Part shown: positions 1-9,107 of the stretch, piece by piece
Position numbering within the stretch: the first letter of the stretch is position 1
Layout of the letters: the number at the start of each line of letters is the position of its first letter
Position numbers and translations under genes: made by a program
Notes under the pieces: generated by a model
The model's database searches: none
What the model saw: the letters and a program-made list of their open reading frames with translations, nothing else
Told to the model about the DNA's origin: nothing
NCBI RefSeq assembly: GCF_025660475.1
Contig: NZ_JAOUSF010000001.1
Coordinates: 124,001-188,000 of the forward strand
Direction of reading: 5' to 3'
Length of the DNA stretch: 64,000 nt
From: Perspicuibacillus lycopersici
Lineage (GTDB): Bacteria > Bacillota > Bacilli > Bacillales > Caldibacillaceae

Positions 1-392
1 TTTAGTTCATCTAGAAGCCTGTCTGTATCCATTTCTAATATTTTTGCATTCGTAAAATCATCATTCGTTCGGAAACCTGCTTGTGCTCCTGTTAAAGCCG
101 TGGCATTTATTCCATTTTCGATTAACATTTCACTAAAAACTACGGAAGAAATAATTTCTCCGCAAGCTGCCAATAAATCTTGTTCTCTTTTTGATACTTT
201 TGTATGATTTCCACCAATTAGTGATAATAACGTATCTGTTGCATATGGGTCACCTTTTCTTCCCATTGCTGATACGACAATAACAGGCTTATATCCTTCT
301 TCAATTACTCTTTTAATATGGACTAAGGCTGCCATTCGATTTTCTTCTGTACGGACAGAAGTACCACCAAATTTTTGAACAATAATTTTCAT
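1..392 (-). CDS. dapG: Aspartokinase I (diaminopimelate-sensitive type), N-terminal part, cut by window start
   Basis: About 130 N-terminal residues are visible; the rest lies beyond position 1. The protein begins MKIIVQKFGGTSV, the conserved nucleotide-binding lysine-F-G-G-T-S motif of aspartate kinases, and continues with the family stretch VIVVSAMGRKGDPYATDTLL and a later TGAQAGF segment. The enzyme phosphorylates aspartate, the first step to diaminopimelate, lysine, threonine and methionine. The ATG at 392 is preceded by an SD (GAGGTG). It lies 34 bp downstream of asd, which makes the next enzyme, as in the B. subtilis asd-dapG-dapA cluster. That it is the DapG isozyme is inferred from this context; the C-terminal ACT domains that would confirm it are outside the window. 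Confidence 0.93.
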   Translation of the reverse strand, partial: MKIIVQKFGGTSVRTEENRMAALVHIKRVIEEGYKPVIVVSAMGRKGDPYATDTLLSLIGGNHTKVSKREQDLLAACGEIISSVVFSEMLIENGINATALTGAQAGFRTNDDFTNAKILEMDTDRLLDEL

Positions 393-426
393 TTTACACC
401 TCGTCCTCGATTTTCATTTAGTCTAA

Positions 427-1476
427 TTATTTTGAAAGTAAATCGAGTTTTATTAAACTTTCCGCTATTTGTACAGAGTTCCAAGCTGCACCCTTTAATA
501 AATTATCCGATACGACCCACATATGGAAGCCGTTTTCTTCATCTAAATCTTTTCGAATTCGTCCAACGAATGTATCACGTAATCCAGCTGCATTATTTGG
601 CATTGGGTATACTTGTTCGTTTGGATTATCTTCTAAAACGATTCCTGGAGAAGCAGATAATAAATTCTTCAGATCTCCCGCTTCTACTCCATTTTCATCT
701 ATTTCAAAGTATACCGATTCAGAATGTCCTCTTGAAATAGGAATTCGAACACATGTAGCCGCTACTTTCAGCTCTGGCATATGCATTATTTTTTTCGTTT
801 CATTAACCATTTTCATTTCTTCATAGGTGAAACCATTATCTTGAAAAACATCAATTTGTGGAATTGCATTAAAGGCAATTTGATAATGCTTCTTATCACC
901 TTTTACTGGCAAAATAGCAACAGTTGGCTCTTTACCATCTAAAATTTCTTTCGTTTGGTTGTACATTTCCTCAACAGCTTGACTACCTGCACCACTAACT
1001 GCTTGGTACGTGGAAACAATTACTTTTTTCAAACCATATTTTTTACGGATGGGCTCTAATGCAACAACCATTTGTATTGTAGAACAATTTGGGTTTGCAA
1101 TAATACCTTTATGGTTTTTTAAATCTTCTTCATTCACTTCTGGAACAACTAATGGAGTATTTGGATCCATACGAAACGCACTAGTATTATCTACGACAAC
1201 TGCTCCACGTTTTACTGCTTCCGGTGCAAGTAACTTCGACACGCTCCCACCAGCAGAAAATAATGCTATATCAATACCCTCAAAACTTTCAGGTTTAGCT
1301 TCTTCAACAATAATTTCTTCATCCTTAAATTTGATTACAGTACCTGCTGAACGTGCAGATGATAATAATGTAAGTTTGTTTATTGGAAAATCGCGTTCTA
1401 TTAATGTTTGAATCATTTGTTCCCCAACTGCACCTGTTGCTCCTACAACTGCGACATTATATCCAATTTTTGCCAT
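427..1476 (-). CDS. asd: Aspartate-semialdehyde dehydrogenase
   Basis: This 349-residue cytoplasmic enzyme reduces aspartyl phosphate to aspartate semialdehyde with NADPH, feeding diaminopimelate (peptidoglycan, dipicolinate) and threonine/methionine synthesis. The N-terminus carries the Rossmann motif VGATGAVG, the catalytic cysteine is in NPNCSTIQ (about residue 130), and a substrate-binding [10 protein letters not shown] segment with the catalytic histidine follows at about residue 248. The length is normal. The ATG has the SD GGAAGGAG. It sits between dpaB and dapG in the usual Bacillus order, linking dipicolinate synthesis to supply of its precursor. A 228-bp gap separates it from dpaB and probably holds its own promoter. 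Confidence 0.97.
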   Translation of the reverse strand: MAKIGYNVAVVGATGAVGEQMIQTLIERDFPINKLTLLSSARSAGTVIKFKDEEIIVEEAKPESFEGIDIALFSAGGSVSKLLAPEAVKRGAVVVDNTSAFRMDPNTPLVVPEVNEEDLKNHKGIIANPNCSTIQMVVALEPIRKKYGLKKVIVSTYQAVSGAGSQAVEEMYNQTKEILDGKEPTVAILPVKGDKKHYQIAFNAIPQIDVFQDNGFTYEEMKMVNETKKIMHMPELKVAATCVRIPISRGHSESVYFEIDENGVEAGDLKNLLSASPGIVLEDNPNEQVYPMPNNAAGLRDTFVGRIRKDLDEENGFHMWVVSDNLLKGAAWNSVQIAESLIKLDLLSK

Positions 1477-1704
1477 GAAGTAAAACTCCTTCCGCTACAA
1501 TAGTAACAATTTAAAACATATAAGTAAGTAAACTCATTAGAAAAAGGGAAATCGCATGAACAAATGAATGCCGACCTCCCACTTCTTCACTTTTAAGTCA
1601 TATGTTAAACTTTATTTTATCACAATCTCTGAGATTATAAATATAATTTTTCCATTATCTATCGTTTCTTTGTATAAAACACTTCTATTGGCACAATTTT
1701 TTCT
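1477..1704 (-). other. Intergenic region between dpaB and asd
   Basis: There are 228 bp without a gene. I see no convincing terminator after dpaB and no lysine-riboswitch signature. A weak sigma-A-like pair (TTGTGA, 17 bp, TATGAC on the minus strand) lies in the middle and could drive asd, but the -10 is poor and I would not rely on it. Confidence 0.3.
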
Positions 1705-2298
1705 TTATCTTTTGCTTCTTTCCACAATCATTGGCTGTATTTGTTTATGCTCTAATGCTGCTTTTACCGTTTCAACAAGCATTGTCATATCCGAAACCAT
1801 TGATTTCGGTTTATTAATTGGATCATCTTGACCAAATGGAATAAAATAAATATCTTTTGCAGCAATTAGACGCATTAAGTTAACTCCATTTAAACCGAGT
1901 GCATCATTTGTTGATATACCTAATACAACTGGTCGATGATTTCGCATCGTAGCTTTCGCTGCCATCAACACTGGAGAATCCGTTAATGCATTAGCCATTT
2001 TACTCATGGAGTTTCCTGTTAGTGGAGCAATTACCATACAATCGAGTGGATTTTGCGGTCCTAATGGCTCTGCATCAACGATATTGTCAATTACTTTTTT
2101 TCCTGTGGCATCTTCTATTTTTTCAATCCAATCATCCGCTTTATAAAATCTTGTATCCGTATTTTTTACCGTCCACGTTACAATTGGTACAACCTCTGCC
2201 CCCTCTTCCATTAAGTGAACAATTTCAGGAAAAACTTCATCATACGTACAATGTGATCCTGTAATTCCATAGCCAATTCGTTTACCTTTTAATTCCAT
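1705..2298 (-). CDS. dpaB: Dipicolinate synthase subunit B (flavoprotein)
   Basis: This 197-residue protein (SpoVFB) is a flavoprotein of the phosphopantothenoylcysteine-decarboxylase fold. With DpaA it converts dihydrodipicolinate to dipicolinic acid in the mother cell; the product accumulates in the spore core with calcium. Visible family features are the N-terminal GYGITGSHCTYDEVFPE flavin-binding stretch, the central APLTGNSMSKMANALTDSP motif and LGISTNDALGLN. The ATG overlaps the dpaA stop codon by one base (TAATG), so the two are translationally coupled. Expression is expected to be mother-cell specific through the sigma-K site upstream of dpaA. Confidence 0.96.
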   Translation of the reverse strand: MELKGKRIGYGITGSHCTYDEVFPEIVHLMEEGAEVVPIVTWTVKNTDTRFYKADDWIEKIEDATGKKVIDNIVDAEPLGPQNPLDCMVIAPLTGNSMSKMANALTDSPVLMAAKATMRNHRPVVLGISTNDALGLNGVNLMRLIAAKDIYFIPFGQDDPINKPKSMVSDMTMLVETVKAALEHKQIQPMIVERSKR

Positions 2299-3197
2299 TA
2301 ATGATTCTCCTTCCTTCTTTGTAAATCTTCTTTCATTAGTTCAGCAAGTACATTTGCTAATATTTGCCCAGCTGATTTTGGAGCAACAATCCCTGGTAAG
2401 CTTGGGGCTAACAGCGCCTTAATTCCACGTTTTTCTGCATACCGGAAATCTGTTCCCCCTGGTTTTGATGCTAAATCGATAATAAGAGTATGGGCAGGCA
2501 TTTTCGAAATGACACTTGCCGTAACGACCAAGTGTGGAATCGTATTAATACATATATCTGCATCTTTTACAACAGTTTCAATATCCTTTAAATAAAAGGG
2601 TTCTAAACCCATTTCTTCAATTCTCGCAATATGTTCTCTTTTTCTGGCACCTACCGCAACCTTTGCACCAAGTGCTGAAAATATTCTTGCAACTGTCATC
2701 CCTACTCTTCCAAGGCCAAGCACTACTGTTTTTGACCCATGAATTGTAAAATCAGTATGCTGAATGACCATCATAATGGTCCCTTCTACTGTCGGAATCG
2801 AATTATAAATAGCAACATCGTTTCTTTCAAATAAAAGCACCAATTTCCGATCCGCTTTTTTCGTAATGGATGTTAAATAATCATTGGTTATACCAGAATA
2901 AATCGTACAATGCGGAGGTGTTTGCTTAAGTAATTCTTCTGTTAATTGAATTTTTTCATTAGAAAATATTGTATCTACTTCCCCTGTTAAATTTGTACCA
3001 GCAACAGGAAGAATAATACCATCGATTTCCTGTAGATTAATTTCATCTATTTTTTCTTTTACCGCTCCTGCAAAAGCATGCTCTAATTGTTCAAAGCCGA
3101 TTAAAGATATTTTTGCATCAAGTTCAATTAGTTTCCGAATGATCTCAATTTGTCTTGCATCACCGCCAATGACAGCAATTTGCAATCCAGTAAGCAT
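2298..3197 (-). CDS. dpaA: Dipicolinate synthase subunit A
   Basis: This 299-residue protein (SpoVFA) is the NAD(P)-dependent dehydrogenase-like subunit of dipicolinate synthase. An N-terminal DpaA-specific domain starts LQIAVIGGDARQ, and a second Rossmann domain has GSKTVVLGLGRVGMTVAR at about residue 152, resembling D-isomer 2-hydroxyacid dehydrogenases and adenosylhomocysteinase. The length is typical. The ATG has the SD AAGGTG at good spacing. It is the first gene of dpaA-dpaB, with a near-consensus sigma-K promoter 60-85 bp upstream, which fits late mother-cell expression. Confidence 0.97.
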   Translation of the reverse strand: MLTGLQIAVIGGDARQIEIIRKLIELDAKISLIGFEQLEHAFAGAVKEKIDEINLQEIDGIILPVAGTNLTGEVDTIFSNEKIQLTEELLKQTPPHCTIYSGITNDYLTSITKKADRKLVLLFERNDVAIYNSIPTVEGTIMMVIQHTDFTIHGSKTVVLGLGRVGMTVARIFSALGAKVAVGARKREHIARIEEMGLEPFYLKDIETVVKDADICINTIPHLVVTASVISKMPAHTLIIDLASKPGGTDFRYAEKRGIKALLAPSLPGIVAPKSAGQILANVLAELMKEDLQRRKENH

Positions 3198-3255
3198 AAA
3201 TCAATTTCACCTTCTTTTTGATTCATTCATCAATCGATTGTCAAACAGTTCTAAA

Positions 3256-3283
3256 TATCTTATGTATTACCCCATTTTTTTGT
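3256..3283 (-). promoter_or_regulatory. Putative sigma-K promoter of dpaAB
   Basis: On the minus strand an AC at 3283-3282 is followed by 17 bp and then CATAAGATA (3264-3256). This fits the sigma-K consensus AC, 16-17 bp, CATANNNTA, with every fixed position matched. The start would fall near 3248, about 50 bp ahead of the dpaA ATG. The function of dpaAB (mother-cell dipicolinate synthesis) supports the call. Confidence 0.72.
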
Positions 3284-3313
3284 GAATGAATATTTGTTTC
3301 ACATTTTTGGGAC

Positions 3314-3341
3314 AAAAAAACAACCGAATTATAATCGGTTG
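3314..3341 (-). terminator. Rho-independent terminator after ymxH
   Basis: A 7-bp stem (CAACCGA/TCGGTTG) with a 7-base loop is followed on the minus strand by seven T residues. It lies 23 bp past the ymxH stop and upstream of the dpaAB promoter, separating the two units. Confidence 0.85.
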
Positions 3342-3364
3342 CATCAATAAAAAAACTTAACTAT

Positions 3365-3616
3365 TTAATCTTCATACTCATCTTCAGGAAAATCTATAAT
3401 AATCATATCCGTTCCAATTTTTTTTATATATTTCCAAGGTACTCGAATTTCTCCACCAGCCTTTTTAAATTGGAACCATTTTCCGGTTGGAATGATGAGT
3501 GCCATAATTTGACCCGTCTGTTCATTGATTTCTAAATCTGTTTGCCCAAGCACACCTAATCGCTCCGCTTTTTTTACATCAACAATTTCTTTACCGCCTA
3601 ATTCACTTAATCGCAT
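3365..3616 (-). CDS. ymxH: YlmC/YmxH-family PRC-barrel sporulation protein
   Basis: This small protein of 83 residues belongs to the YlmC/YmxH family, a single PRC-barrel-like domain restricted mainly to endospore formers. Family segments seen are MRLSELGGKEIVD, RLGVLGQTDLEI, GQIMALIIP, and IRVPWKYIKKIG near the end. Its molecular role is not established. The ATG at 3616 is chosen over an in-frame GTG nine bases upstream because AAGGGTGA lies at proper SD spacing and homologues start at this point. The gene has its own terminator and lies between mlpA and dpaA as in B. subtilis. Confidence 0.88.
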   Translation of the reverse strand: MRLSELGGKEIVDVKKAERLGVLGQTDLEINEQTGQIMALIIPTGKWFQFKKAGGEIRVPWKYIKKIGTDMIIIDFPEDEYED

Positions 3617-3723
3617 CACCCTCACCCTTTCCTGTCCTTTCTTTTACTAATGTATTACGTTATGGACATATTTAGAATGAATGATTTTGTAGGATGTTTT
3701 GGTTCTTATAGAGTTTGCCTAAA

Positions 3724-3762
3724 TAAAAAAGTGCGAATAGACTATAATCAATCTATTCGCAC
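3724..3762 (-). terminator. Rho-independent terminator after mlpA
   Basis: A perfect 11-bp stem (GTGCGAATAGA with its complement) and a 10-base loop is followed on the minus strand by a run of six T residues. It starts 6 bp beyond the mlpA stop codon. Confidence 0.92.
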
Positions 3763-3767
3763 GTTTA

Positions 3768-5006
3768 TTATTGAATCGTCTTTGGTAATTCTCCATCTGG
3801 GCTAATTAGTGATAAGGAATAATTATCGGTAAACAATTGCTTGTAAATTTGATTTACTTCTTCCTTCGTTACCGCATCAATGATTTGAATCATTTCATCC
3901 ATTGAACGATGTTCTCCTAAAATAAGCTCATTTTTCCCATTTCGGCTCATACGGCTATTCGTACTTTCTAAGCTTAACATAAGATTACCTTTTAATTGTT
4001 CCTTGCTATTTGCTAATTCTCTATCTGTTATACCAGTTGCTTTTAACTGATCTAATGTATCGATTATCGTTTCAAATAAAGTGTTCATTTGGTTAGCACC
4101 CGTACCACCGTAAATCGTCACCATACCTGAATCCTCATAAGAGGTATGATAGGAGTAAACGGAATAGGCAAGTCCTCTTTGCTCACGAACCTCCTGGAAT
4201 AATCGACTACTCATACTTCCACCTAAAATATTGTTGGCAACAATTAGCGGATAGATTTGTTTATGTCCAACCGGCAAGCCTTCAAAGCCGATACATAAAT
4301 GTGCTTGCTCCGTTTCTTTCTTTCGAACAATATTATTACGATGGAATGTAGGTTCTGCAAATGAAGATAAATTACTTCCGCCTGTATAGTCACCAAACAA
4401 GCTTTCCACATCTTTTATAAAGGATTCTTTCACATTTCCTGCAATGGATATTACGACATTTTCCGGTGTATATGTATTTTCCATATACGTTTTCAATGTT
4501 TTTTGTGAAAACGTTTCTAATGTTTCTTCTGTTCCTAATATTGGATACCCTAATGGATGATTTTCATAAACAGCCTTGCTCAATAAATCATGGACAATAT
4601 CATCTGGAGTATCCTCATACATTTTAATTTCCTCGAAGACAACATTTTTTTCTTTCGCAAGCTCCCCTTCATCAAAAGTGGAGTGGAAAAACATGTCCGC
4701 TAAAGTATTTAATGCATAGCTTGCATGATTATCTAAAACTTTCGCATAGTAGCAAGTGTATTCCTTCGAGGTAAAAGCATTCACCTGTCCACCGATACTA
4801 TCAAAGGACTCTGCTATTTCTCTTGCCGATTTTGTTTTCGTTCCTTTAAAAAACATATGCTCTAAAAAGTGGGAAATCCCATTTAACTCAGGTGTTTCTT
4901 TCCGAGATCCAGTTTTTATCCATAGTCCAATGGCAACGGAACGGACGGTTGGAATTTCTTCTAATACGATGCGCACACCATTTCGGCATGTATATTTATT
5001 TAACAA
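3768..5006 (-). CDS. mlpA: M16-family zinc metalloprotease (processing-peptidase type)
   Basis: This 412-residue protein belongs to the pitrilysin/mitochondrial processing peptidase family. The inverted zinc motif HFLEH is at about residue 47, with the downstream glutamate expected in the NVVFEEIKMYEDTPDD region, and the C-terminal half has the R-Y type substrate segment (LFQEVREQRGLAYSVYSYH). B. subtilis MlpA (YmxG) is its counterpart, linked there to protease regulation; the substrate is unknown. The start is TTG at 5006, chosen because GGAGGAG lies about 7 bases upstream and the sequence aligns with homologues starting at (L)NKYTCRNGVR. It follows ylxY by 41 bp, suggesting cotranscription. 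Confidence 0.94.
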   Translation of the reverse strand: MLNKYTCRNGVRIVLEEIPTVRSVAIGLWIKTGSRKETPELNGISHFLEHMFFKGTKTKSAREIAESFDSIGGQVNAFTSKEYTCYYAKVLDNHASYALNTLADMFFHSTFDEGELAKEKNVVFEEIKMYEDTPDDIVHDLLSKAVYENHPLGYPILGTEETLETFSQKTLKTYMENTYTPENVVISIAGNVKESFIKDVESLFGDYTGGSNLSSFAEPTFHRNNIVRKKETEQAHLCIGFEGLPVGHKQIYPLIVANNILGGSMSSRLFQEVREQRGLAYSVYSYHTSYEDSGMVTIYGGTGANQMNTLFETIIDTLDQLKATGITDRELANSKEQLKGNLMLSLESTNSRMSRNGKNELILGEHRSMDEMIQIIDAVTKEEVNQIYKQLFTDNYSLSLISPDGELPKTIQ

Positions 5007-5047
5007 ATAATACTCCTCCTATTCTTAAAAACCACCTTGCACTTATC

Positions 5048-6022
5048 TTAAAACGGTTCATCATTTTTTATTCTTTTTTCATCCAATAAGTCAGATACTG
5101 TTCCTAATTGATAGCCTTTATTTTTAATATCTGTTATTAATTTTTCCAAAGCATTCGCTGTTGATTCCGTTGGATGCATAAGAATAATTGCACCGTTATG
5201 TACTTGTTTTAGTACACGATTTATTATGACAGAGGAAGAAGGTTTTTGCCAATCTATTGTATCAACAGACCAAAGAATTGTTTCCATATTCATATTATCT
5301 GCAATTTGTACAACTTCATCACGAAAGCTTCCACTTGGAGGAGCAAATAGTGTTGGTATTTTACCAGTTGTCGCTTGTAAAATGTCATTTGTATCTGCTA
5401 GTTCCTTTTTCACTTGGGCAGTATTTAACTTTTGCATGTTTGGATGGGAAAAAGAATGATTCCCAATTTCATGGCCACCCTCATAAATCATTTTCACTAA
5501 ATCAGGATTCTGCTTTGCCCATCTACCTTCAATAAAAAAAGTAGCATATACATGTTGTTCCTTCAATGTCGCTAGCATGGCAGATAAATACTCATTCCCC
5601 CACGCTACATTTATCGTTAACGACACCATTGGCTTTTCAGGATGTCCTCGGTATATAGGAGCAGCTTCTAAATCTTCCAGATGTACCTTTGGTGGTATTT
5701 GTTTATATACAAATAGCTCCTCATCGAAGACGCCAGTTTCTTTCATTTTTTCGTAGGATGCATCTATATCAACTTGTAACCCATTATATCCTGGCATTTT
5801 CTTCCAAACTTTATCAATTTTGGCATCTGATGCCGCTTTTTCATAATCCTTTGCTTTTTGCTCGATCTCTACATATAAGGAATCCTTACTCGAAGAAACC
5901 TCCATTGCATCGGATTTTAATTTCCCTACATATGCATCTGAGAATGGATTTTCTACAAGTAAAAATGCAAAAAGAGCGATCATTAGTAATGTGGATATCC
6001 TTTGATAAGAGTATTTTCTCAT
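5048..6022 (-). CDS. ylxY: Polysaccharide-deacetylase-like sporulation protein YlxY
   Basis: This 324-residue protein has an N-terminal hydrophobic segment (ISTLLMIALFAFLLV) that looks like a signal anchor, a spacer of about 100 residues, and a NodB/polysaccharide-deacetylase fold. The metal-binding HSFSH motif is present in EIGNHSFSHPN, but the TFDDG motif with the catalytic and metal-ligand aspartates is replaced by LTINVAWGN. The fold is therefore retained but deacetylase activity is doubtful. Members of this subgroup (TIGR02873) occur in spore formers. The ATG at 6022 is preferred over the ATG nine bases upstream, which touches the SD. It precedes mlpA and follows the pnp terminator. Confidence 0.92.
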   Translation of the reverse strand: MRKYSYQRISTLLMIALFAFLLVENPFSDAYVGKLKSDAMEVSSSKDSLYVEIEQKAKDYEKAASDAKIDKVWKKMPGYNGLQVDIDASYEKMKETGVFDEELFVYKQIPPKVHLEDLEAAPIYRGHPEKPMVSLTINVAWGNEYLSAMLATLKEQHVYATFFIEGRWAKQNPDLVKMIYEGGHEIGNHSFSHPNMQKLNTAQVKKELADTNDILQATTGKIPTLFAPPSGSFRDEVVQIADNMNMETILWSVDTIDWQKPSSSVIINRVLKQVHNGAIILMHPTESTANALEKLITDIKNKGYQLGTVSDLLDEKRIKNDEPF

Positions 6023-6098
6023 GAACCTCATTCCCCCCTATAACAAAGTATGATGAAATAGGACAAGGTAGAACGAGTATGAAAAACTCTTAGTAAAT

Positions 6099-6132
6099 TA
6101 AAAAGGGACCAACTCGATAATGAGAAAGTCCT
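6099..6132 (-). terminator. Probable terminator after pnp
   Basis: On the minus strand GGAC, an internal loop, CTC, a 6-base loop, GAG and GTCC form an interrupted stem followed by CTTTTTAATTT. The internal loop makes it weaker than others here. It lies about 30 bp beyond the pnp stop. Confidence 0.5.
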
Positions 6133-6159
6133 ACATACACTAATGGAATTAATTTATTC

Positions 6160-8271
6160 TTATTTGTTTTCTTGTTGTTTTTGTTCCCGTAATACTGCTT
6201 TGCGGGATAGGTTGATTCTTCCTTGCTTATCAATTTCTGTAACCTTCACTAGCAGTTCATCGCCTATTTTAACAACGTCTTCTACTTTGCCAACACGTTC
6301 TTCCGCTAATTCAGAAATATGAACTAATCCATCTCTTCCATTGAAAATTTCTACAAAAGCGCCAAATTTTTCAATGCGTTTCACTTTTCCTAAATAGATT
6401 TGTCCAACTTCAACTTCACGAACGATATTTTCAATAATTTTCTTCGCTTTATCATTCATTTCTTGATCGCTTGAAGAAATATAAACTGTACCATCTTGTT
6501 CAATATCAATTTTTACGCCAGTTTCTTCAATAATCTTTTTCACTTGTTTTCCGCTTGGTCCAATTACATCGCCAATTTTATCAGGGTTGATATGCATGGA
6601 GAATATTTTCGGAGCAAATGCAGATAACGTATTTCTTGGCTCACTAATTGTTTGGAGCATATGCTCTAATATTTGCATACGACCTTTTTTCGCTTGCTGC
6701 AATGCCTCTTCTAAAATCTCCCGAGATAATCCGTCGATTTTAATATCCATTTGCAACGCGGTTACACCTTTTGATGTACCTGCTACTTTGAAGTCCATAT
6801 CTCCTAGATGGTCTTCCATTCCTTGAATATCGGTTAAAATAGTATAATGTTCACCAGATTTAACAAGTCCCATTGCAATACCAGCAACTGGTGCTTTGAT
6901 TGGAACCCCTGCATCCATTAATGCTAATGTACTACCACAAATACTAGCTTGCGAAGTAGAACCATTTGATTCTAATACTTCAGAAACAACCCGAATAGTA
7001 TAAGGGAATTCACTTTCAGGAGGTATAACCGGCTCAAGTGCTCTTTCACCTAACGCACCATGACCAATTTCTCTTCGACCTGGAGAACCCATTCTTCCAG
7101 TTTCACCAACAGAAAATGGTGGGAAGTTATAGTGGTGCATATATCGTTTCTCTTCTTCTAATCCTAAACCATCCAATATTTGCACATCACCTAATGCTCC
7201 AAGCGTACAAACGCTCAATGCTTGTGTTTGTCCTCTTGTAAATAAACCTGAACCGTGTGCTCTTGGTAAAATACCCGTGCTAGAGGATAACGGACGAATT
7301 TCATCCACACCTCTTCCATCCGGACGAACTTTTTCCACTGTGATCAGTCGACGAACTTCTTCTTTTACAAGCTTGTCCAATACTTTTTTCACTTGTTTAA
7401 GTGTTTCTTCATCTGCTTCTTGTTCTGTATACTTTTCTATCACAGCATTTTTAACTTCTGCAATTGCATCTTCACGTGCATGTTTTTCATATACTTGAAT
7501 TGCAGCAACCATATCTTTTTCACAAATTGCACGAACTTGTTCTTCGATATCTTTGTCAATTTCAAATAATACGATTTCCATTTTTTCTTTACCGACAGCT
7601 GCTACTACTTCTTCCTGGAATGCAATTAAACGTTTAATTTCTTCGTGACCAAACATAATTGCTTCTAACATTATTTCTTCTGGTACCTCTTTCGCACCAG
7701 CCTCAACCATGTTAATTGCATCTTTTGTTCCAGCAACACTTAAATGCATATCACTTTTTTCTGCTTGCTCTACTGTAGGATTGATGACAAATTCTCCATC
7801 GACACGTCCAACCACTACACCTGCAATCGGGCCATCAAATGGGATATCTGAGATAGATAGTGCTAATGAAGAACCAAACATTGCTGCCATTTCAGTGGAA
7901 CAATCTTGATCAACACTCATTACGGTACTAACTACTTGTACTTCATTACGAAATCCATCAGGGAATAACGGGCGAATTGGGCGGTCAATTAAACGGCTTG
8001 CTAAAATTGCCTTTTCACTTGGTCTTCCTTCCCTTTTAATGAATCCTCCAGGTATTTTCCCTACAGCATATAAACGTTCTTCATAATTAACAGTTAGCGG
8101 GAAGAAATCAACCGTTTTTGGATCTTTTGAAGCTGTAGCAGTACTTAAAACAGCACTGTCACCGTAGCGAATCATTACAGCTCCATTTGCCTGTTTGGCA
8201 AGCTGACCTATTTCAGCAGTAAGCTTTCGGCCAGCCCAATCTATGGAAAAAACTTTTTTTTCACTCTCCAT
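6160..8271 (-). CDS. pnp: Polyribonucleotide nucleotidyltransferase (PNPase)
   Basis: This 703-residue protein is the phosphorolytic 3'-5' exoribonuclease and RNA polymerase that is a main mRNA decay enzyme in Bacilli, working as a trimer with RNase Y and other partners. Two RNase PH domains are visible (first with [15 protein letters not shown], second with [26 protein letters not shown] and the active-site [13 protein letters not shown]), followed by a KH domain ([13 protein letters not shown], about residue 565) and a C-terminal S1 domain ([20 protein letters not shown]). The length is normal. The ATG has the SD GAGAGGAG. It follows rpsO but is separated by rpsO's terminator and about 390 bp, so it should have its own promoter. 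Confidence 0.98.
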   Translation of the reverse strand: MESEKKVFSIDWAGRKLTAEIGQLAKQANGAVMIRYGDSAVLSTATASKDPKTVDFFPLTVNYEERLYAVGKIPGGFIKREGRPSEKAILASRLIDRPIRPLFPDGFRNEVQVVSTVMSVDQDCSTEMAAMFGSSLALSISDIPFDGPIAGVVVGRVDGEFVINPTVEQAEKSDMHLSVAGTKDAINMVEAGAKEVPEEIMLEAIMFGHEEIKRLIAFQEEVVAAVGKEKMEIVLFEIDKDIEEQVRAICEKDMVAAIQVYEKHAREDAIAEVKNAVIEKYTEQEADEETLKQVKKVLDKLVKEEVRRLITVEKVRPDGRGVDEIRPLSSSTGILPRAHGSGLFTRGQTQALSVCTLGALGDVQILDGLGLEEEKRYMHHYNFPPFSVGETGRMGSPGRREIGHGALGERALEPVIPPESEFPYTIRVVSEVLESNGSTSQASICGSTLALMDAGVPIKAPVAGIAMGLVKSGEHYTILTDIQGMEDHLGDMDFKVAGTSKGVTALQMDIKIDGLSREILEEALQQAKKGRMQILEHMLQTISEPRNTLSAFAPKIFSMHINPDKIGDVIGPSGKQVKKIIEETGVKIDIEQDGTVYISSSDQEMNDKAKKIIENIVREVEVGQIYLGKVKRIEKFGAFVEIFNGRDGLVHISELAEERVGKVEDVVKIGDELLVKVTEIDKQGRINLSRKAVLREQKQQENK

Positions 8272-8633
8272 AAATGTGCTCCTCTCTTTTCTTTATCATT
8301 TAAATCTGTTATTTATTATAGTGTTTATCCCTTATTGGCACTTACTTGTCCCTTTTTATTTTGGGATAATATTCTTATAGTTGGCCAAATTTATAAACGC
8401 AGTCTATTGTTAAGGGTTCTATATAAATATCCTCTTATTATGTATTGTTCACAATGTATTTGCCACTCATTATGAGCAGATTTTGGAATTAAACCAATCT
8501 GTCAATGCAATATAGAAGGTTGCTTATAGATTCTTTAATTGTTAATAGTCCGGAGTCGGAATACTTATCTCAACAACAATCTTATAAAACAGCATATAAG
8601 AAATTTTAATGAGTTCTGAATAAATTTCGCTAA
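8272..8633 (-). promoter_or_regulatory. pnp upstream region with candidate leader hairpins
   Basis: There are 362 bp without a gene. A possible sigma-A promoter on the minus strand is TGGCAA, 17 bp, CATAAT. Nearer to pnp a 7-bp stem can form between 8325-8331 and 8363-8369 (TTATCCC/GGGATAA), and a GGGACAA copy between the arms could compete for the same strand, so two mutually exclusive folds are possible. No open frame with an SD is seen. Confidence 0.35.
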
Positions 8634-8660
8634 TAAAAAAGCGGGAAAACTCCCGCTTTT
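8634..8660 (-). terminator. Rho-independent terminator after rpsO (possibly bidirectional)
   Basis: A stem GCGGGA/TCCCGC with a 4-base loop is extended by A-T pairs on both sides, giving a T run on either strand. On the minus strand seven T residues follow. It begins 5 bp after the rpsO stop and separates rpsO from pnp. Confidence 0.9.
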
Positions 8661-8664
8661 GTTC

Positions 8665-8934
8665 TTATCGGCGCAAACCTAATTTGTTAATTAACTCACG
8701 GTAACGTTGAACATCTTTATTACGTAAGTATGCTAACAGGTTACGGCGTTTCCCTACCATTTTCATTAAACCGCGACGAGAATGGTGGTCTTTTTTATGC
8801 GTTTGTAAATGCCCATTAAGTGTATTGATTTGTTCAGTAAGAATTGCGATTTGCACTTCTGGAGAACCAGTATCACTCTCATGAGTTTTGAACTGCGCAA
8901 TGATTTCATTTTTACGTTCTTGAGAAATTGCCAT
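8665..8934 (-). CDS. rpsO: 30S ribosomal protein S15
   Basis: This 89-residue protein binds the central domain of 16S rRNA early in 30S assembly. The family sequence is plain throughout: [32 protein letters not shown] and [17 protein letters not shown]. The start has the SD AGGAGGTG. A structured leader of about 165 bases with its own promoter precedes it, and a strong terminator follows, so it is a single-gene unit between ribF and pnp. S15 of several bacteria represses its own mRNA through leader structure. Confidence 0.99.
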   Translation of the reverse strand: MAISQERKNEIIAQFKTHESDTGSPEVQIAILTEQINTLNGHLQTHKKDHHSRRGLMKMVGKRRNLLAYLRNKDVQRYRELINKLGLRR

Positions 8935-9100
8935 CCTGTTTCACCTCCTATTAATTATTCAAATCCCCTATTACTGAGCAAGCGTCGGAGTAATCGACTT
9001 GCCAAGCAATGGTTCATAGTACGGTTATTAGAATACTACTTTTTGGCCATAATTGCAAGTAGCATTTTACTGCTACATAATTTTCCTGTAATTATTTACC
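8935..9100 (-). promoter_or_regulatory. Structured rpsO leader, candidate S15 autoregulatory element
   Basis: The transcript between the predicted promoter and the rpsO ATG can form at least three hairpins on the minus strand: GTAGCA/TGCTAC with a 6-base loop; TAGTA/TACTA; and GCAAG-TCG/CGA-CG-CTTGC, a stem with a two-base bulge near 8982-9006. Firmicute rpsO leaders are known to bind S15. I identify this one by position and folding potential, not by matching a covariance model. Confidence 0.45.
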
Positions 9101-9107
9101 GATTGTC

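Noticed and set aside
1477..1704. Possible lysine riboswitch upstream of asd
   Set aside because: The lysine-box signature and a terminator/antiterminator pair are not present, and the gap shows no long helices.
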